A DNA stretch of 64,000 bases from Alcaligenaceae bacterium (GTDB lineage Bacteria > Pseudomonadota > Gammaproteobacteria > Burkholderiales > Burkholderiaceae_B), in contig JACCES010000004.1 in assembly GCA_013416455.1 (NCBI GenBank), positions 1 through 64,000 of the forward strand. The letters are read 5' to 3'. A program made the position numbers and the translations under genes. Positions 29,258 through 39,089 of this stretch are shown here, piece after piece (position 1 is the first letter of the stretch; each line of letters begins with the position of its first letter). The notes under the pieces are model-generated. The model did no database searches. It had not been told where the DNA came from and saw only the letters and a program-made list of their open reading frames with translations.

Positions 29258-30772
29258 ATGTCCGATCCGTTTTCACAGGCTCTTCTCACCCCCGGCCAGA
29301 TGGCGCGCGCCGATCAGGCCGCGATGGCCGGCGGGGTGCCCGGCGCGGCGCTCATGGCGGCCGCCGGCCAGGCCGTTGCGCAGGCCATCATGGCCCGCTG
29401 GGAAGCGCGGCCGGTGCTCGTGCTGTGCGGGCCGGGCAACAATGGCGGCGATGGCTTCGTGGTCGCGCAATGCCTGCGCGACGCCGGCTGGCCCGTGCGG
29501 CTGGCTCTGCTGGGGCGGTACGACAAACTGACGGGAGACGCCGCCTGGCACGCCCGGCGCTGGCTGGAAACCGTCGGTACGCGGGACGCCGTTTCCCCGC
29601 TGGATGCCGGCCTGCTCGAAGGGGCGGAGCTGGCCGTCGACGCCCTGTTCGGCGCCGGCCTGTCGCGCGAGGTCGATGGCGTGGCGGCCGATGTGCTGCG
29701 AGAGCTCGCGCGCAGGCGGGTGCCGGTCTGCGCCATCGACATCCCCAGCGGGGTGGACGGCGCCAGCGGCGCCGTGCGGGGCACGGCGGCGGCGGCCGAC
29801 CTGACCGTCACGTTCTTCCGCAAGAAGCCGGGCCATCTGCTGCAGCCCGGGCGCAATCTCTGCGGCGAGCTCATCCTGGCCGATATCGGCATCCCCGCCA
29901 GCGTGCTCGAAGCCATCGCCCCAGCCACTTTCGAGAATCTGCCCTCATTGTGGGCGGCGCATTTCCCGTGGCCGCGTGGGGATACCCACAAATACCGGCG
30001 CGGGCACGTACTGGTCGGCGGCGGGGCGGTGATGACGGGCGCGGCGCGGCTGGCCGCCCTGGGCGCCGCCCGCATCGGGGCCGGCCTGGTGACCATCGCG
30101 GCGCCCATGGCCGCCTGGCCGGTCTATGCGGCGGCCATGACCAGCATCATGGTCCAGCCGCTGCCCGGCGACGATTTTTCGCCCGCGCTGGCCGACGAGC
30201 GGCGCAATGTGGTGGTGCTTGGGCCGGGCGCAGGCGTCAATGCGCAGACACGCGACAGAGTGCTGGCGGCGGCGCAGACCGGCAGGGCGCTGGTGCTGGA
30301 TGCCGACGCGCTCACCGTGTTTGCCGATGACCCGTCCAGCCTGTTCCGGGCGTTGAAGGGGCCCTGCATCCTGACGCCGCACGAGGGCGAGTTCCAGCGC
30401 CTGTTCGGCTGCCGGGGCGACAAGCTGGAACGGGCGCGCGGCGCGGCGCGGCAGGCCGGCGCGGTGGTGATTCTGAAAGGGCCGGATACGGTGGTGGCCG
30501 AGCCCGGCGGGCGGGCGGCCATCAACGCGAATGCGCCCGCCTGGCTGGCGACGGGAGGCACCGGCGATGTGCTGGCCGGCATGGCGGCGGGCCTGCTGGC
30601 CCAGGGCATGCCGGCTTTCGAGGCGGCTTGCGCCGCCGTATGGATGCATGGTGAAGCCGCGCGGCTTGCCGGCCCGGGCATGATCTCGGAAGACCTGCCG
30701 GGCGGGCTGCCGCGGGTGCTGCGGCGGATGGCAGGGTCAGTGGGACAGCAGGACCGGCACCGTCATGGATGA
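29258..30772 (+). CDS. nnr: Bifunctional NAD(P)H-hydrate epimerase / ADP-dependent dehydratase
   Basis: The enzyme repairs hydrated NADH and NADPH: the N-terminal domain epimerises R-NAD(P)HX and the C-terminal domain dehydrates S-NAD(P)HX using ADP. From ATG 29258 it has 504 residues. The YjeF_N domain has [16 protein letters not shown] and [13 protein letters not shown]. The carbohydrate-kinase-like domain has [36 protein letters not shown] and the loop [12 protein letters not shown]. Its 3' end overlaps the convergent stress-protein gene by 36 bp. An upstream in-frame codon at 29237 is possible. Confidence 0.95.
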   Translation: MSDPFSQALLTPGQMARADQAAMAGGVPGAALMAAAGQAVAQAIMARWEARPVLVLCGPGNNGGDGFVVAQCLRDAGWPVRLALLGRYDKLTGDAAWHARRWLETVGTRDAVSPLDAGLLEGAELAVDALFGAGLSREVDGVAADVLRELARRRVPVCAIDIPSGVDGASGAVRGTAAAADLTVTFFRKKPGHLLQPGRNLCGELILADIGIPASVLEAIAPATFENLPSLWAAHFPWPRGDTHKYRRGHVLVGGGAVMTGAARLAALGAARIGAGLVTIAAPMAAWPVYAAAMTSIMVQPLPGDDFSPALADERRNVVVLGPGAGVNAQTRDRVLAAAQTGRALVLDADALTVFADDPSSLFRALKGPCILTPHEGEFQRLFGCRGDKLERARGAARQAGAVVILKGPDTVVAEPGGRAAINANAPAWLATGGTGDVLAGMAAGLLAQGMPAFEAACAAVWMHGEAARLAGPGMISEDLPGGLPRVLRRMAGSVGQQDRHRHG

Positions 30773-31573
30773 CAGCAGGGTGCGCGAAGCGCCGCCCATC
30801 ACCCATTGACGCATGCGGCTGTGGCCGTAGGCGCCCATCACGATGAGGTCGGCGCCGGAATCGCTGGCCGTGTTCAGGATGACATTGCCGACCCCGATGC
30901 CGTCGCTTTTCTTCACCATGTGCTCGGGCTTGGGATAGCCCAGGCTGGTGCAGAAGTTGCTGAAGTCGGTTTCGTGGAAGTCGCGTTCGCGGAACAGGTG
31001 TTCATCGCGGTCGATTTCCAGTACGGTGAGCTGTTTGCAGCGCTGCAGGAAGGGGGTGGCGTCGGTGAAGGCGCGGGCGGCCTCGCGGCGCTGATCCCAG
31101 CAATACAGCACGTGGTGTCCGATGGACTCGATGGTGCCGGTGCCGGGGATCATGAGGACGGGGCGGCCGGCCGCCATGACGACCGATTCCGGCAGATTGG
31201 GAACGATGGAGGTGACGCTGTCGACCCGTTCGGACTTGCTCATGACGAGCAGGTCGCAGTAGCGCGCATGCACGGCAAGGACTTCGTCGGCTTCGCCTTC
31301 CGGCGCGCGCCATTCCGCCTTGACGCCGGCGGCCTCGGCTTTTTCGAGGAATGTTTTCTGGACGGATGCGCGGAATTCCTTTTGACGGCCGCGAAGCATG
31401 TTGCGGACGTCCGTTGGAATAATGCTTTCATCGTAGTAGTGGCCGACGACGCCGTCGCTCGGATAGATGCCGATCACTTCGGCGCCGTGTTCCTTTGCGA
31501 GTTGCAGGCCGGCATCGATACGGCGTGCGCAGGCATTGTCATTGCTCAGATGGATGGCGATACGACCCAGCAT
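30737..31573 (-). CDS. Universal stress protein, tandem UspA domains
   Basis: UspA-fold proteins accumulate during growth arrest or low oxygen; molecular roles vary. This 278-residue protein has two Usp domains: the first about residues 1-140 (MLGRIAIHLSNDNACARR, LLVMSKSERVDS) and the second about 145-278, with the ATP-binding-type GAYGHSRMRQWVMGGASRTLL and [10 protein letters not shown] at its end. The first domain lacks a clear G-2x-G-9x-G-S/T motif. AGGAGG sits at the ideal distance from ATG 31573. It converges on and overlaps nnr by 36 bp and is divergent from tadA. Confidence 0.88.
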   Translation of the reverse strand: MLGRIAIHLSNDNACARRIDAGLQLAKEHGAEVIGIYPSDGVVGHYYDESIIPTDVRNMLRGRQKEFRASVQKTFLEKAEAAGVKAEWRAPEGEADEVLAVHARYCDLLVMSKSERVDSVTSIVPNLPESVVMAAGRPVLMIPGTGTIESIGHHVLYCWDQRREAARAFTDATPFLQRCKQLTVLEIDRDEHLFRERDFHETDFSNFCTSLGYPKPEHMVKKSDGIGVGNVILNTASDSGADLIVMGAYGHSRMRQWVMGGASRTLLSSMTVPVLLSH

Positions 31574-31728
31574 TGGAAACCCTCCTGTCTCTTGGACATT
31601 GATTGTAAGTGTCTGAATGTTACATCAGCGTGGGGAGTTCCAATGCGGTGGGACATCGATCCGGCGCTACACTTTCCGTTTCCGATGCCTGTTGTTGCAT
31701 CGATCTCCGCTACTGTTCGAGAGTGTAG

Positions 31729-32292
<564 letters not shown>

Positions 32293-32436
32293 AGGGGTTC
32301 CCATTCTGGCGGGGCCCGCGCCCGGCGTGTATCATGCGCTGCTGCGGCCGCCCTGTCACGGCCGCGGTTTCAATGGCGGGCGCCGGGCGCGAGTGTGCCC
32401 GCGTCCTTGGCATTCCCACGGCTGGCCCAGACCGAC

Positions 32437-33402
32437 ATGCATACACACGATCACGCCCCCGATCATCCCCACGACCATGATCACGACCACGATCATATCC
32501 ACGAGCATCGCGACCCCGGGGGCATCTATCTGATCTCGCCCTCCGGCGCCGTGGCGGATGCGGCCGGTCTCGAGCTGGCGCGCGAGCGCCTGCGCGCGCT
32601 GGGCTTCCGCACTACGGTGGACCGTACGGCCCTGGCCGTGCATGAACGCTTCGCGGGCACCGACAGGCAGCGGCTGGCATCGATACAGCGCGCCTGCCGG
32701 CAGAAGCATCCCATCGTCATGGCCACGCGCGGCGGCTACGGCCTGAGCCGCCTGCTGCACCAGATCGACTGGCGGGCCGTGGCCGACAGCGGCAAGATGT
32801 TCATCGGCCACAGTGATTTCACGGTCTTCAGCCTGGCGCTGCTCGCACAGACCGGCGCAGTGAGCTATTCGGGGCCCGCCGCCATCCCGGATTTCGGCCA
32901 GAAAGGCATGGACGATCTCACCGCCGATCTGTTCGCCGAAACGATGCGCAACGAACTGGAAGTGCTGAGCTTCGAATCGCCCGATTCGGATGCCGTCGAC
33001 GCGCGCGGCATCCTCTGGGGAGGCAATCTGGCCATGGTGGCGTCGCTGGCGGGCACGCCCTTCCTGCCGCGTATCGATGGCGGCGTACTGTTTCTCGAAG
33101 ATGTCGGCGAGCATCCCTACAAGGTGGAACGCATGCTTTCGCAGCTGCTGCATGCGGGCGTGCTGGCGAGCCAGAGGGCCATCGTCCTGGGCCGTTTCAC
33201 CGAATACCGGCTTGCCGCTCATGACAACGGCTACGACATGAATTCGGTGGTGGCCTGGCTGCGCGGCGCCTGCCGCGTGCCCGTGGTCACGGGCCTGCCC
33301 TACGGCCATGTCAAGGTGAAAGCCACTCTGCCGGTCGGCGCGCAAGTGGGCGTCGCGACGGAAGACGGCATGGCCTACCTGCTGCTGCGCGAGCATCATT
33401 GA
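32437..33402 (+). CDS. ldcA: LD-carboxypeptidase (S66) with His-rich N-terminus
   Basis: LdcA removes the terminal D-Ala from tetrapeptide stems of cytoplasmic recycled muropeptides. From ATG 32437 the protein has 321 residues. The S66 core starts at GGIYLISPSGAV (residue 28), with TRGGYGLSRLL and the nucleophile Ser126 in GHSDFT. The C-terminal GILWGGNLAMVASLAGTPF and LEDVGEHPYKVERML carry the catalytic Glu and supporting residues. The first 24 residues hold eleven histidines alternating with Asp, a metal-binding look not found in E. coli LdcA. No signal peptide. Confidence 0.92.
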   Translation: MHTHDHAPDHPHDHDHDHDHIHEHRDPGGIYLISPSGAVADAAGLELARERLRALGFRTTVDRTALAVHERFAGTDRQRLASIQRACRQKHPIVMATRGGYGLSRLLHQIDWRAVADSGKMFIGHSDFTVFSLALLAQTGAVSYSGPAAIPDFGQKGMDDLTADLFAETMRNELEVLSFESPDSDAVDARGILWGGNLAMVASLAGTPFLPRIDGGVLFLEDVGEHPYKVERMLSQLLHAGVLASQRAIVLGRFTEYRLAAHDNGYDMNSVVAWLRGACRVPVVTGLPYGHVKVKATLPVGAQVGVATEDGMAYLLLREHH

Positions 33403-33459
33403 ACGGGTGGGGCTAGAATGTAGGGTTTCACATTACCCACTTACAGAGCCCATCATCCA

Positions 33460-35064
33460 GTGATCACCACTTCCAACCTCACCATCCAGTTCGGTGCCAA
33501 GCCCCTGTTCGAGAACGTCAGCGTCAAGTTCGGGGAAGGCAACCGCTACGGTCTGATCGGGGCCAACGGCTCGGGCAAGTCGACCTTCATGAAGATCATC
33601 GGCGGCGATCTCGAGCCTTCTTCGGGCAATGTCGCTCTCGATCCCGGTGTGCGCCTGGGCAAGCTGCGCCAGGATCAGTTCGCCTACGAGGAAGTGCGCG
33701 TGCTGGACGTCGTATTGATGGGGCACGAGGAAATGTGGGCCGCGATGACGGAACGCGACGCGATCTACGCGGACCTGGAATCGACCGAAGACGACTACAT
33801 GAGGGCCGCCGAACTCGAAGCCCGTTTTGCCGAATACGACGGCTATACCGCCGAGGCCCGCGCCGGCGAACTGCTGCTGGGCCTGGAAATCCCCGTCGAG
33901 CAGCACGAATCCCCCATGAGCGAGATCGCGCCGGGCTGGAAGCTGCGGGTGCTGCTTGCCCAGGCGCTGTTTTCCAACCCTGACGTATTGTTGCTGGACG
34001 AGCCCACCAACAACCTGGACATCAATACGATCCGCTGGCTCGAAGGCGTGCTCAACAGCTACCAGAGCACCATGATCATCATCAGCCATGACCGCCACTT
34101 CCTGAACCAGGTGTGCACGCACATGGCCGACCTCGATTACCGCGAACTGCGCGTGTACCCGGGCAACTACGATGATTACATGATTGCCGCGGCCCAGGCC
34201 CGCGAACGGGTTTCCTCCGCCAACGCCAAGGCCAAGGAACGCGTGGCCGAACTGCAGGATTTCGTGCGCCGCTTCGCGGCAAACAAGTCCAAGTCGCGCC
34301 AGGCGACCTCCCGCCTGAAGCAGATCGACCGCATCAAGGCGTCCACCATCGAGGTCAAGCCGTCCTCGCGCGTCCACCCCTACATCCGCTTCGAGCAGAA
34401 CAAGGTGCTGCACCGCCTGGCGGTGACGGTCGAACAGCTGGGCAAGGCCTACGACGGCCGCACAGTGATCGGCGGTTTTTCCATGACGCTCGAAGCCGGC
34501 CAGAAGGTGGCGATCATCGGCGCCAACGGGGTCGGCAAGACCACGCTGCTGCGCATGCTGGCGGGCGACCTTGAGCCGGACTCGGGCAGCGTGAAATGGT
34601 CGGACAGCGCCGATGTGGGCTATATGGCCCAGGATGTTTCCGATCAGTTCGAATCGGATCTCAACCTGTTCGACTGGCTGGGCGATTACCGCCAGCCGGG
34701 CGACGATGACCAGGCCATGCGTTCGGTGCTGGGCCGCCTGCTGTTCTCGGGCGACGACATCGGCAAGGAAGTCTCGGTATTGTCCGGCGGCGAAAAAAAC
34801 CGCATGAGCTTCGGCCGCCTGATGCTGGGGCGGCACAACGTCATGCTGCTCGACGAGCCCACCAACCACCTGGACATGGAATCCATCGAATCCCTGCAGT
34901 ATGCGCTCGATCTCTACAAGGGCACGCTGTTCTTCGTGTCGCATGACCGCGAGTTCGTCTCGGGCCTGGCCACCCGCGTGATCGAGATCCTGCCCAACGG
35001 CGAGATCATCGACTATCTGGGCGGCTACGAAGATTATCTCGGTTCACGCGGCATCGACGGCTGA
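33460..35064 (+). CDS. ybiT: ABC-F ATPase, YbiT type
   Basis: ABC-F proteins have two ATPase domains and no membrane part; they act on ribosomes. The 534 residues carry Walker [10 protein letters not shown] and GANGVGKTT. The first signature is degenerate ([10 protein letters not shown] replaces LSGG) while the second is LSGGEKNRM; this asymmetry is typical of YbiT. The linker includes [17 protein letters not shown]. Walker B sites [10 protein letters not shown] and [10 protein letters not shown] are intact. The start is GTG 33460, at the beginning of the conserved [12 protein letters not shown]. yigZ follows 15 bp later. Confidence 0.95.
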   Translation: MITTSNLTIQFGAKPLFENVSVKFGEGNRYGLIGANGSGKSTFMKIIGGDLEPSSGNVALDPGVRLGKLRQDQFAYEEVRVLDVVLMGHEEMWAAMTERDAIYADLESTEDDYMRAAELEARFAEYDGYTAEARAGELLLGLEIPVEQHESPMSEIAPGWKLRVLLAQALFSNPDVLLLDEPTNNLDINTIRWLEGVLNSYQSTMIIISHDRHFLNQVCTHMADLDYRELRVYPGNYDDYMIAAAQARERVSSANAKAKERVAELQDFVRRFAANKSKSRQATSRLKQIDRIKASTIEVKPSSRVHPYIRFEQNKVLHRLAVTVEQLGKAYDGRTVIGGFSMTLEAGQKVAIIGANGVGKTTLLRMLAGDLEPDSGSVKWSDSADVGYMAQDVSDQFESDLNLFDWLGDYRQPGDDDQAMRSVLGRLLFSGDDIGKEVSVLSGGEKNRMSFGRLMLGRHNVMLLDEPTNHLDMESIESLQYALDLYKGTLFFVSHDREFVSGLATRVIEILPNGEIIDYLGGYEDYLGSRGIDG

Positions 35065-35079
35065 GCCGCTTTCCAGCCG

Positions 35080-35703
35080 ATGGCATACACGCTGACCGGA
35101 ATCGCCCGATACGAAGAAAACATCAAGAAGAGCCGCTTTCTGGCGCTGGCCGCGCCGGTGGATGCGGCGGCCGACGCCCTGGCCTTCTTCGCGGAGCACC
35201 AGGTGCCCGATGCCACCCACAATTGCTGGGCCTATCGCATCGGGCAGGAATACCGCTTCAACGATGACGGCGAACCCGGCGGTACGGCCGGGCGCCCGAT
35301 CTTGCAGGCGCTGGACGGCCAGCAGTGTGACCGGGTGGCTGTGCTGGTGATACGGTGGTTCGGCGGCATCAAGCTGGGTTCGGGCGGCCTGGTGCGGGCC
35401 TATGGGGGCGTCGCCGCCCAGTGCCTGAGGCAGGCGGACCGCGTCGAGATCATCGAGGAAGCCCTGCTGGACTGCGAATGCCCGTTTTCCGACGTGGCGC
35501 TGCTGCAGGCGCGGTTTGCCGCGCTGGGCGTGAGGGTGGCCGAGGAAGTTTTCGATGGCCAGGGGGTGCAATGGCTGCTGGCCGTGCCGAAGGCGCGCGC
35601 CGCCGAGGTGGCGGCGCTGGTGGTGGACATTACGCGGGGTCGGGCTCGTTGTTCGCCGCGGCCGCCATCTCAGCGTGGACTTTCTCCATGTCCAGCTCCT
35701 TGA
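35080..35703 (+). CDS. yigZ: YigZ/IMPACT family protein
   Basis: This conserved cytosolic family is related to eukaryotic IMPACT translation regulators; the bacterial function is not settled. The 207-residue protein has KSRFLALAAPVDAA, the signature region DATHNCWAYRIG, FNDDGEPGGTAGRPIL and RWFGGIKLGSGGLVRAYGG, then a C-terminal ferredoxin-like domain. The last 25 residues (RARCSPRPPSQRG and on) are not conserved in kind and are encoded opposite the 3' end of the thioredoxin gene, suggesting loss of an earlier stop codon. Confidence 0.92.
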   Translation: MAYTLTGIARYEENIKKSRFLALAAPVDAAADALAFFAEHQVPDATHNCWAYRIGQEYRFNDDGEPGGTAGRPILQALDGQQCDRVAVLVIRWFGGIKLGSGGLVRAYGGVAAQCLRQADRVEIIEEALLDCECPFSDVALLQARFAALGVRVAEEVFDGQGVQWLLAVPKARAAEVAALVVDITRGRARCSPRPPSQRGLSPCPAP

Positions 35704-36010
35704 GCTGGGAAACCAGTTCCGCAAGCTGGGTGCGCGCCAGCGCGCCGGCCTGACGGAACAGCAGCACGCGTTCCCGGAATACCATCAGCGTGGGGATGGA
35801 ACGGATGCCCAGCGCTTCGGCGATTTCGGGCTGTTCTTCGGTGTTGATCTTGGCGAACGTCACATCGGGGTGTTCGGCCGATTCGGCTTCGAAAACGGGT
35901 GCGAAGGATTGGCATGGTCCGCACCAGGGGGCCCAGAAATCAACGATCAGCGGCTTGTCGCCGTCGATGGCTTCCTGGAATGTGTCTTTGTTTAGATCGA
36001 TGGTGGTCAT
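35630..36010 (-). CDS. Thioredoxin-like protein
   Basis: A cytosolic 126-residue thioredoxin with the classical redox site W-C30-G-P-C33, preceded by PLIVDFWAPWCGPC and followed by FAKINTEEQPEIA and the cis-proline SIPTLMVF. The protein carries a 20-residue Ala/Glu/Asn-rich tail beyond the fold. The active site suggests disulfide reductase activity with thioredoxin reductase; target proteins are unknown. Its 3' end overlaps convergent yigZ by 74 bp, all within the weakly constrained tails of both proteins. Confidence 0.9.
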   Translation of the reverse strand: MTTIDLNKDTFQEAIDGDKPLIVDFWAPWCGPCQSFAPVFEAESAEHPDVTFAKINTEEQPEIAEALGIRSIPTLMVFRERVLLFRQAGALARTQLAELVSQLKELDMEKVHAEMAAAANNEPDPA

Positions 36011-36121
36011 GGGCGGTCTGGTCCTTATGAAAACGGGCGGCCCTGTTGCCCGCCGCCCTTTTGCTGAATTGCCAGTGTATCCGTTTTTTCCGCGCCCGCT
36101 GTGTCCGAAAACTGCCCGGGA

Positions 36122-38851
36122 CTACAGAGCGTGACCGGCGGCCCTCTGGAAACCGCGCATCCATTCTTCGAGTTCCGCCGCCGGCAACGGCAAGTTCACA
36201 AGATAGCCCTGCATGGCATCACAATCGTGTTCCCGCAGGAAGGCTTGCTGCTCCACGGTTTCCACGCCTTCGGCGATGGCTTTCATTTCGAGGTTGTGGG
36301 CCAGTTTGATGATGGTGCGCACGATGGCGGCATCGTCGGGGTCGGTGGTGACGTCGGCGATGAAGGAGCGGTCGATCTTGATGATGTCCAGGGGAAAGCG
36401 CTTGAGCTGCGCCAGGCTGGAATAGCCGGTGCCGAAATCGTCGAGCGACAGCATGACGCCGCGGGATTTGAGCTTGTGCAGAATCGTATTGGCGATGTCC
36501 ACGTCCGTCACCAGCATGGTTTCGGTGATTTCCAGTTCGAGCCATTGGGGCGGAAGCAGGTGCTCGCGCAGCATGCAGTCGACGAGCATGGGCAGACGTT
36601 CGTCGTTGAACTGGCGGGCGGACAGGTTGACGGCCACGCGGAACGGCGGCATGCCTTTGTTCCGCCATAGGCTGGCCTGCCTGCAGGCGGTGCGCAGTAT
36701 CCATTCACCCAGCGGCACAATGAGCCCGGTTTCTTCCGCCAGGGGAATGAAATGCGCCGGCGGCACCAGGCCCCGTTCGGGGTGGCGCCAGCGGACCAGC
36801 GCCTCCACGCCGATCAGCCCGCCGTTGCGCAGGTCCACCTGAGGCTGATAATGCAGTTCGAATTCCTGGTTGGCCAGGGCGGCCCGCAGATCGCCTTCGA
36901 GCCGGACCCGCTCCGTGGCCTGGGTCTGCAGGGCGGGTGTGAAGAACTGGAAGTTGTTCCGGCCCTGTGCCTTGGCGTGGTACATGGCCATGTCGGCATG
37001 CTTGATCAACTGCTCGGGGTCGGAGCCGTCCTGGGGATGGGCGGCGATACCGATGCTGCACGATAGAAAGAAACGATGCGCATCGATTCTCATCGGGCGG
37101 GAAACAGCCGTCATGATGCGATGCAGGGTCGACCGGGCGCCGCGAGGCGCTTCGCGGTCGAAGAGGATGAAGACGAATTCGTCGCCGCCGCGCCGGGCGA
37201 CGACGTCGCCTTCGTGCAGGCTTTCCCGCAGGCGCTGCGCGATCCGCTGCAGGACGAGGTCGCCCAGCGTGTGGCCCAGCGTGTCGTTCACCAGTTTGAA
37301 GTTGTCGAGATCCAGGAAGGCCACCCAGAAGGGCGGGTCGCCGGGACCGGCGTTCTTGATGGTCTCGTGGAGCCGGCGGCGCAGCATGTGGCGGTTGGGA
37401 AGGTGGGTCAGGGCGTCGTGATAGGCCTGGTATTCCAGTTTTTCCTGATAGCGGCGGGTTTCCGTAATGTCATACTTGGCGGCCACGAAATGGGTGATGT
37501 CGCCGGCGTCGTCGCGGACCGGCGCGATGTGCAGCCGGGTCCAATAGAGCTGCCCGTTCTTGCGGTAGTTGCGCAGCACCACCTGGCCCCCGGTCTGATC
37601 ACGCAGTATGCGCTGCAGATCTTCCAGGCCTTTTTGCCCGGTGTCCGTCGCATGCATGACGCGCAGGCTCTTGCCCACGATTTCCTGGGCGCTGTAGCCG
37701 GTCATCCGTTCAAAGGCCGGATTCACGTACTCGACGGGGTAGCCCGCTTCCCGGGCATTGGCGATGACGATGGCATTGGCGCTGGCTTCGATCGCGCGCT
37801 GGCGCAGGTGCAGCGCGGCCTCGGCCTCGCGCCGCCGGCTGCGGTCCTGGCTGGCGCGCTGCAGGCTCAGCAGGCGTGAGCGCCGCAGGATATCGATGGC
37901 AAGGGTGCTCAGCAGGGTGAACAGCAGGCCCAGGGCCAGCGCGGCCCAGGGCAGCCAATACTGCAGCCGGGGCTGCTCCGCATCGTGCATGTCGACTTCC
38001 AGCGACCATAGCGTGCCCGCCAGCGTCAATGGAACCCGCGTGCGCAGGACGTTCCGGGTTGCGGGCTGCTCGTTCTGGTTGTCGTACAGTTCGACGGCCT
38101 GCGTCTTCACCGGAGGCGCTTGGGCATAGCCTTCGAAATGCAACCGTATGTGAGCTTCGGGATGTTGATGGCGGTCGAAGAGCCCCGCCATCAGCTGGGC
38201 CGGACGCAGTGTGAGAAATATCGCGCCCTGGAAATCCCGCCGGCGTTCCGCGACCGAGGCCGGGGCGCCCCCTGACTGGTAGACCGGCAGATACACCATG
38301 AATCTGTCCGGGGAGTCCTGGCCGGAACCCGGACCCACCGGAGCCGTGGCAGCGATATCGCCGGTATCGCGGGCCCGGTCGATGGCTTCGCGGTGCAGGG
38401 GAGCTTCGGCGGCGCCCATCCCTGGCAAGCTGGCGGCGGATTCCGCCAGATACAGAACCTGCGCGCCACGGCCGTCGTCCCGGGCCGCATCCCGCTCCGC
38501 GGAGGCGAGATAGCCGATGGACACAATACCCGGAAAGCGCGCATCCAGTTCCAGGATCTGCGCAATGCGCATCAGGGCGGTCAGCGAGACGACGCGATGG
38601 GCGGAGATTTCTGCCTGGTAGGTGCGCAGCACATCGATGTTCCGGTAGACGTGCACGGCGAGATCGTTGCGCATGCGGGTGAGTTGCGCGTTGAACTGTA
38701 CCTGCCGTTCCTGATCGACGAAACGGTGCGCCTGGTGCACGGCGGCGGCCGTCACCAGCAACCCCAGCAGCAGCATGAGGAAGGGGATCCAGATTCCGGC
38801 GCGGTTCAGGCTGCCCGGTGATGCTAGAGGGGGCTTGGCGGACTGGGGCAT
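36122..38851 (-). CDS. Membrane CHASE-PAS-GGDEF-EAL cyclic-di-GMP enzyme
   Basis: A 909-residue bifunctional diguanylate cyclase/phosphodiesterase. A transmembrane helix (residues 19-39), a periplasmic CHASE sensor (about 45-290, with RFPGIVSIGYLASAERD) and a second helix (299-321) are followed by a PAS domain (350-470). The GGDEF domain keeps RRGGDEF (555-559) but has HEGD where the RxxD inhibitory site would be. The EAL domain (EAL at 683-685) keeps NLSARQF, LELEITETML, DDFGTGYSSL, KIDRSFI and EGVET, so both activities look intact. ATG 38851 marks the conserved start. A minus-strand TATAAT lies at 38990-38985. Confidence 0.93.
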   Translation of the reverse strand: MPQSAKPPLASPGSLNRAGIWIPFLMLLLGLLVTAAAVHQAHRFVDQERQVQFNAQLTRMRNDLAVHVYRNIDVLRTYQAEISAHRVVSLTALMRIAQILELDARFPGIVSIGYLASAERDAARDDGRGAQVLYLAESAASLPGMGAAEAPLHREAIDRARDTGDIAATAPVGPGSGQDSPDRFMVYLPVYQSGGAPASVAERRRDFQGAIFLTLRPAQLMAGLFDRHQHPEAHIRLHFEGYAQAPPVKTQAVELYDNQNEQPATRNVLRTRVPLTLAGTLWSLEVDMHDAEQPRLQYWLPWAALALGLLFTLLSTLAIDILRRSRLLSLQRASQDRSRRREAEAALHLRQRAIEASANAIVIANAREAGYPVEYVNPAFERMTGYSAQEIVGKSLRVMHATDTGQKGLEDLQRILRDQTGGQVVLRNYRKNGQLYWTRLHIAPVRDDAGDITHFVAAKYDITETRRYQEKLEYQAYHDALTHLPNRHMLRRRLHETIKNAGPGDPPFWVAFLDLDNFKLVNDTLGHTLGDLVLQRIAQRLRESLHEGDVVARRGGDEFVFILFDREAPRGARSTLHRIMTAVSRPMRIDAHRFFLSCSIGIAAHPQDGSDPEQLIKHADMAMYHAKAQGRNNFQFFTPALQTQATERVRLEGDLRAALANQEFELHYQPQVDLRNGGLIGVEALVRWRHPERGLVPPAHFIPLAEETGLIVPLGEWILRTACRQASLWRNKGMPPFRVAVNLSARQFNDERLPMLVDCMLREHLLPPQWLELEITETMLVTDVDIANTILHKLKSRGVMLSLDDFGTGYSSLAQLKRFPLDIIKIDRSFIADVTTDPDDAAIVRTIIKLAHNLEMKAIAEGVETVEQQAFLREHDCDAMQGYLVNLPLPAAELEEWMRGFQRAAGHAL

Positions 38852-39004
38852 GAGCGGGCGGAGAGACCTTTCTCGGAACCGGGTGGGGACGGCGGGCGCC
38901 CGCGTCGCTATGCACGAACCCGCGAGATTCAATCCATCGGAAAGTGTTGTTTCGGTATATGAGAGTTGTGTCCGGGGACGGCGAATTATAGCGAATGGCC
39001 GATG

Positions 39005-39024
39005 GCCGGCGGCCGGCCGCCGGC
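39005..39024. repeat. Perfect 20-bp GC palindrome
   Basis: GCCGGCGGCC is followed directly by its reverse complement, giving a loopless palindrome in the 238-bp gap between the purine permease gene end and the GGDEF-EAL gene start (both minus strand). More GC-rich dyads follow to about 39070. It likely marks the 3' end of the permease transcript. Confidence 0.5.
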
Positions 39025-39089
39025 GCCCCGTGGCGAGGGCCGCGGCCCTTGGCGGGGCGGTCCGGTGGACGGCGCCCGCGCGCGGGTCT

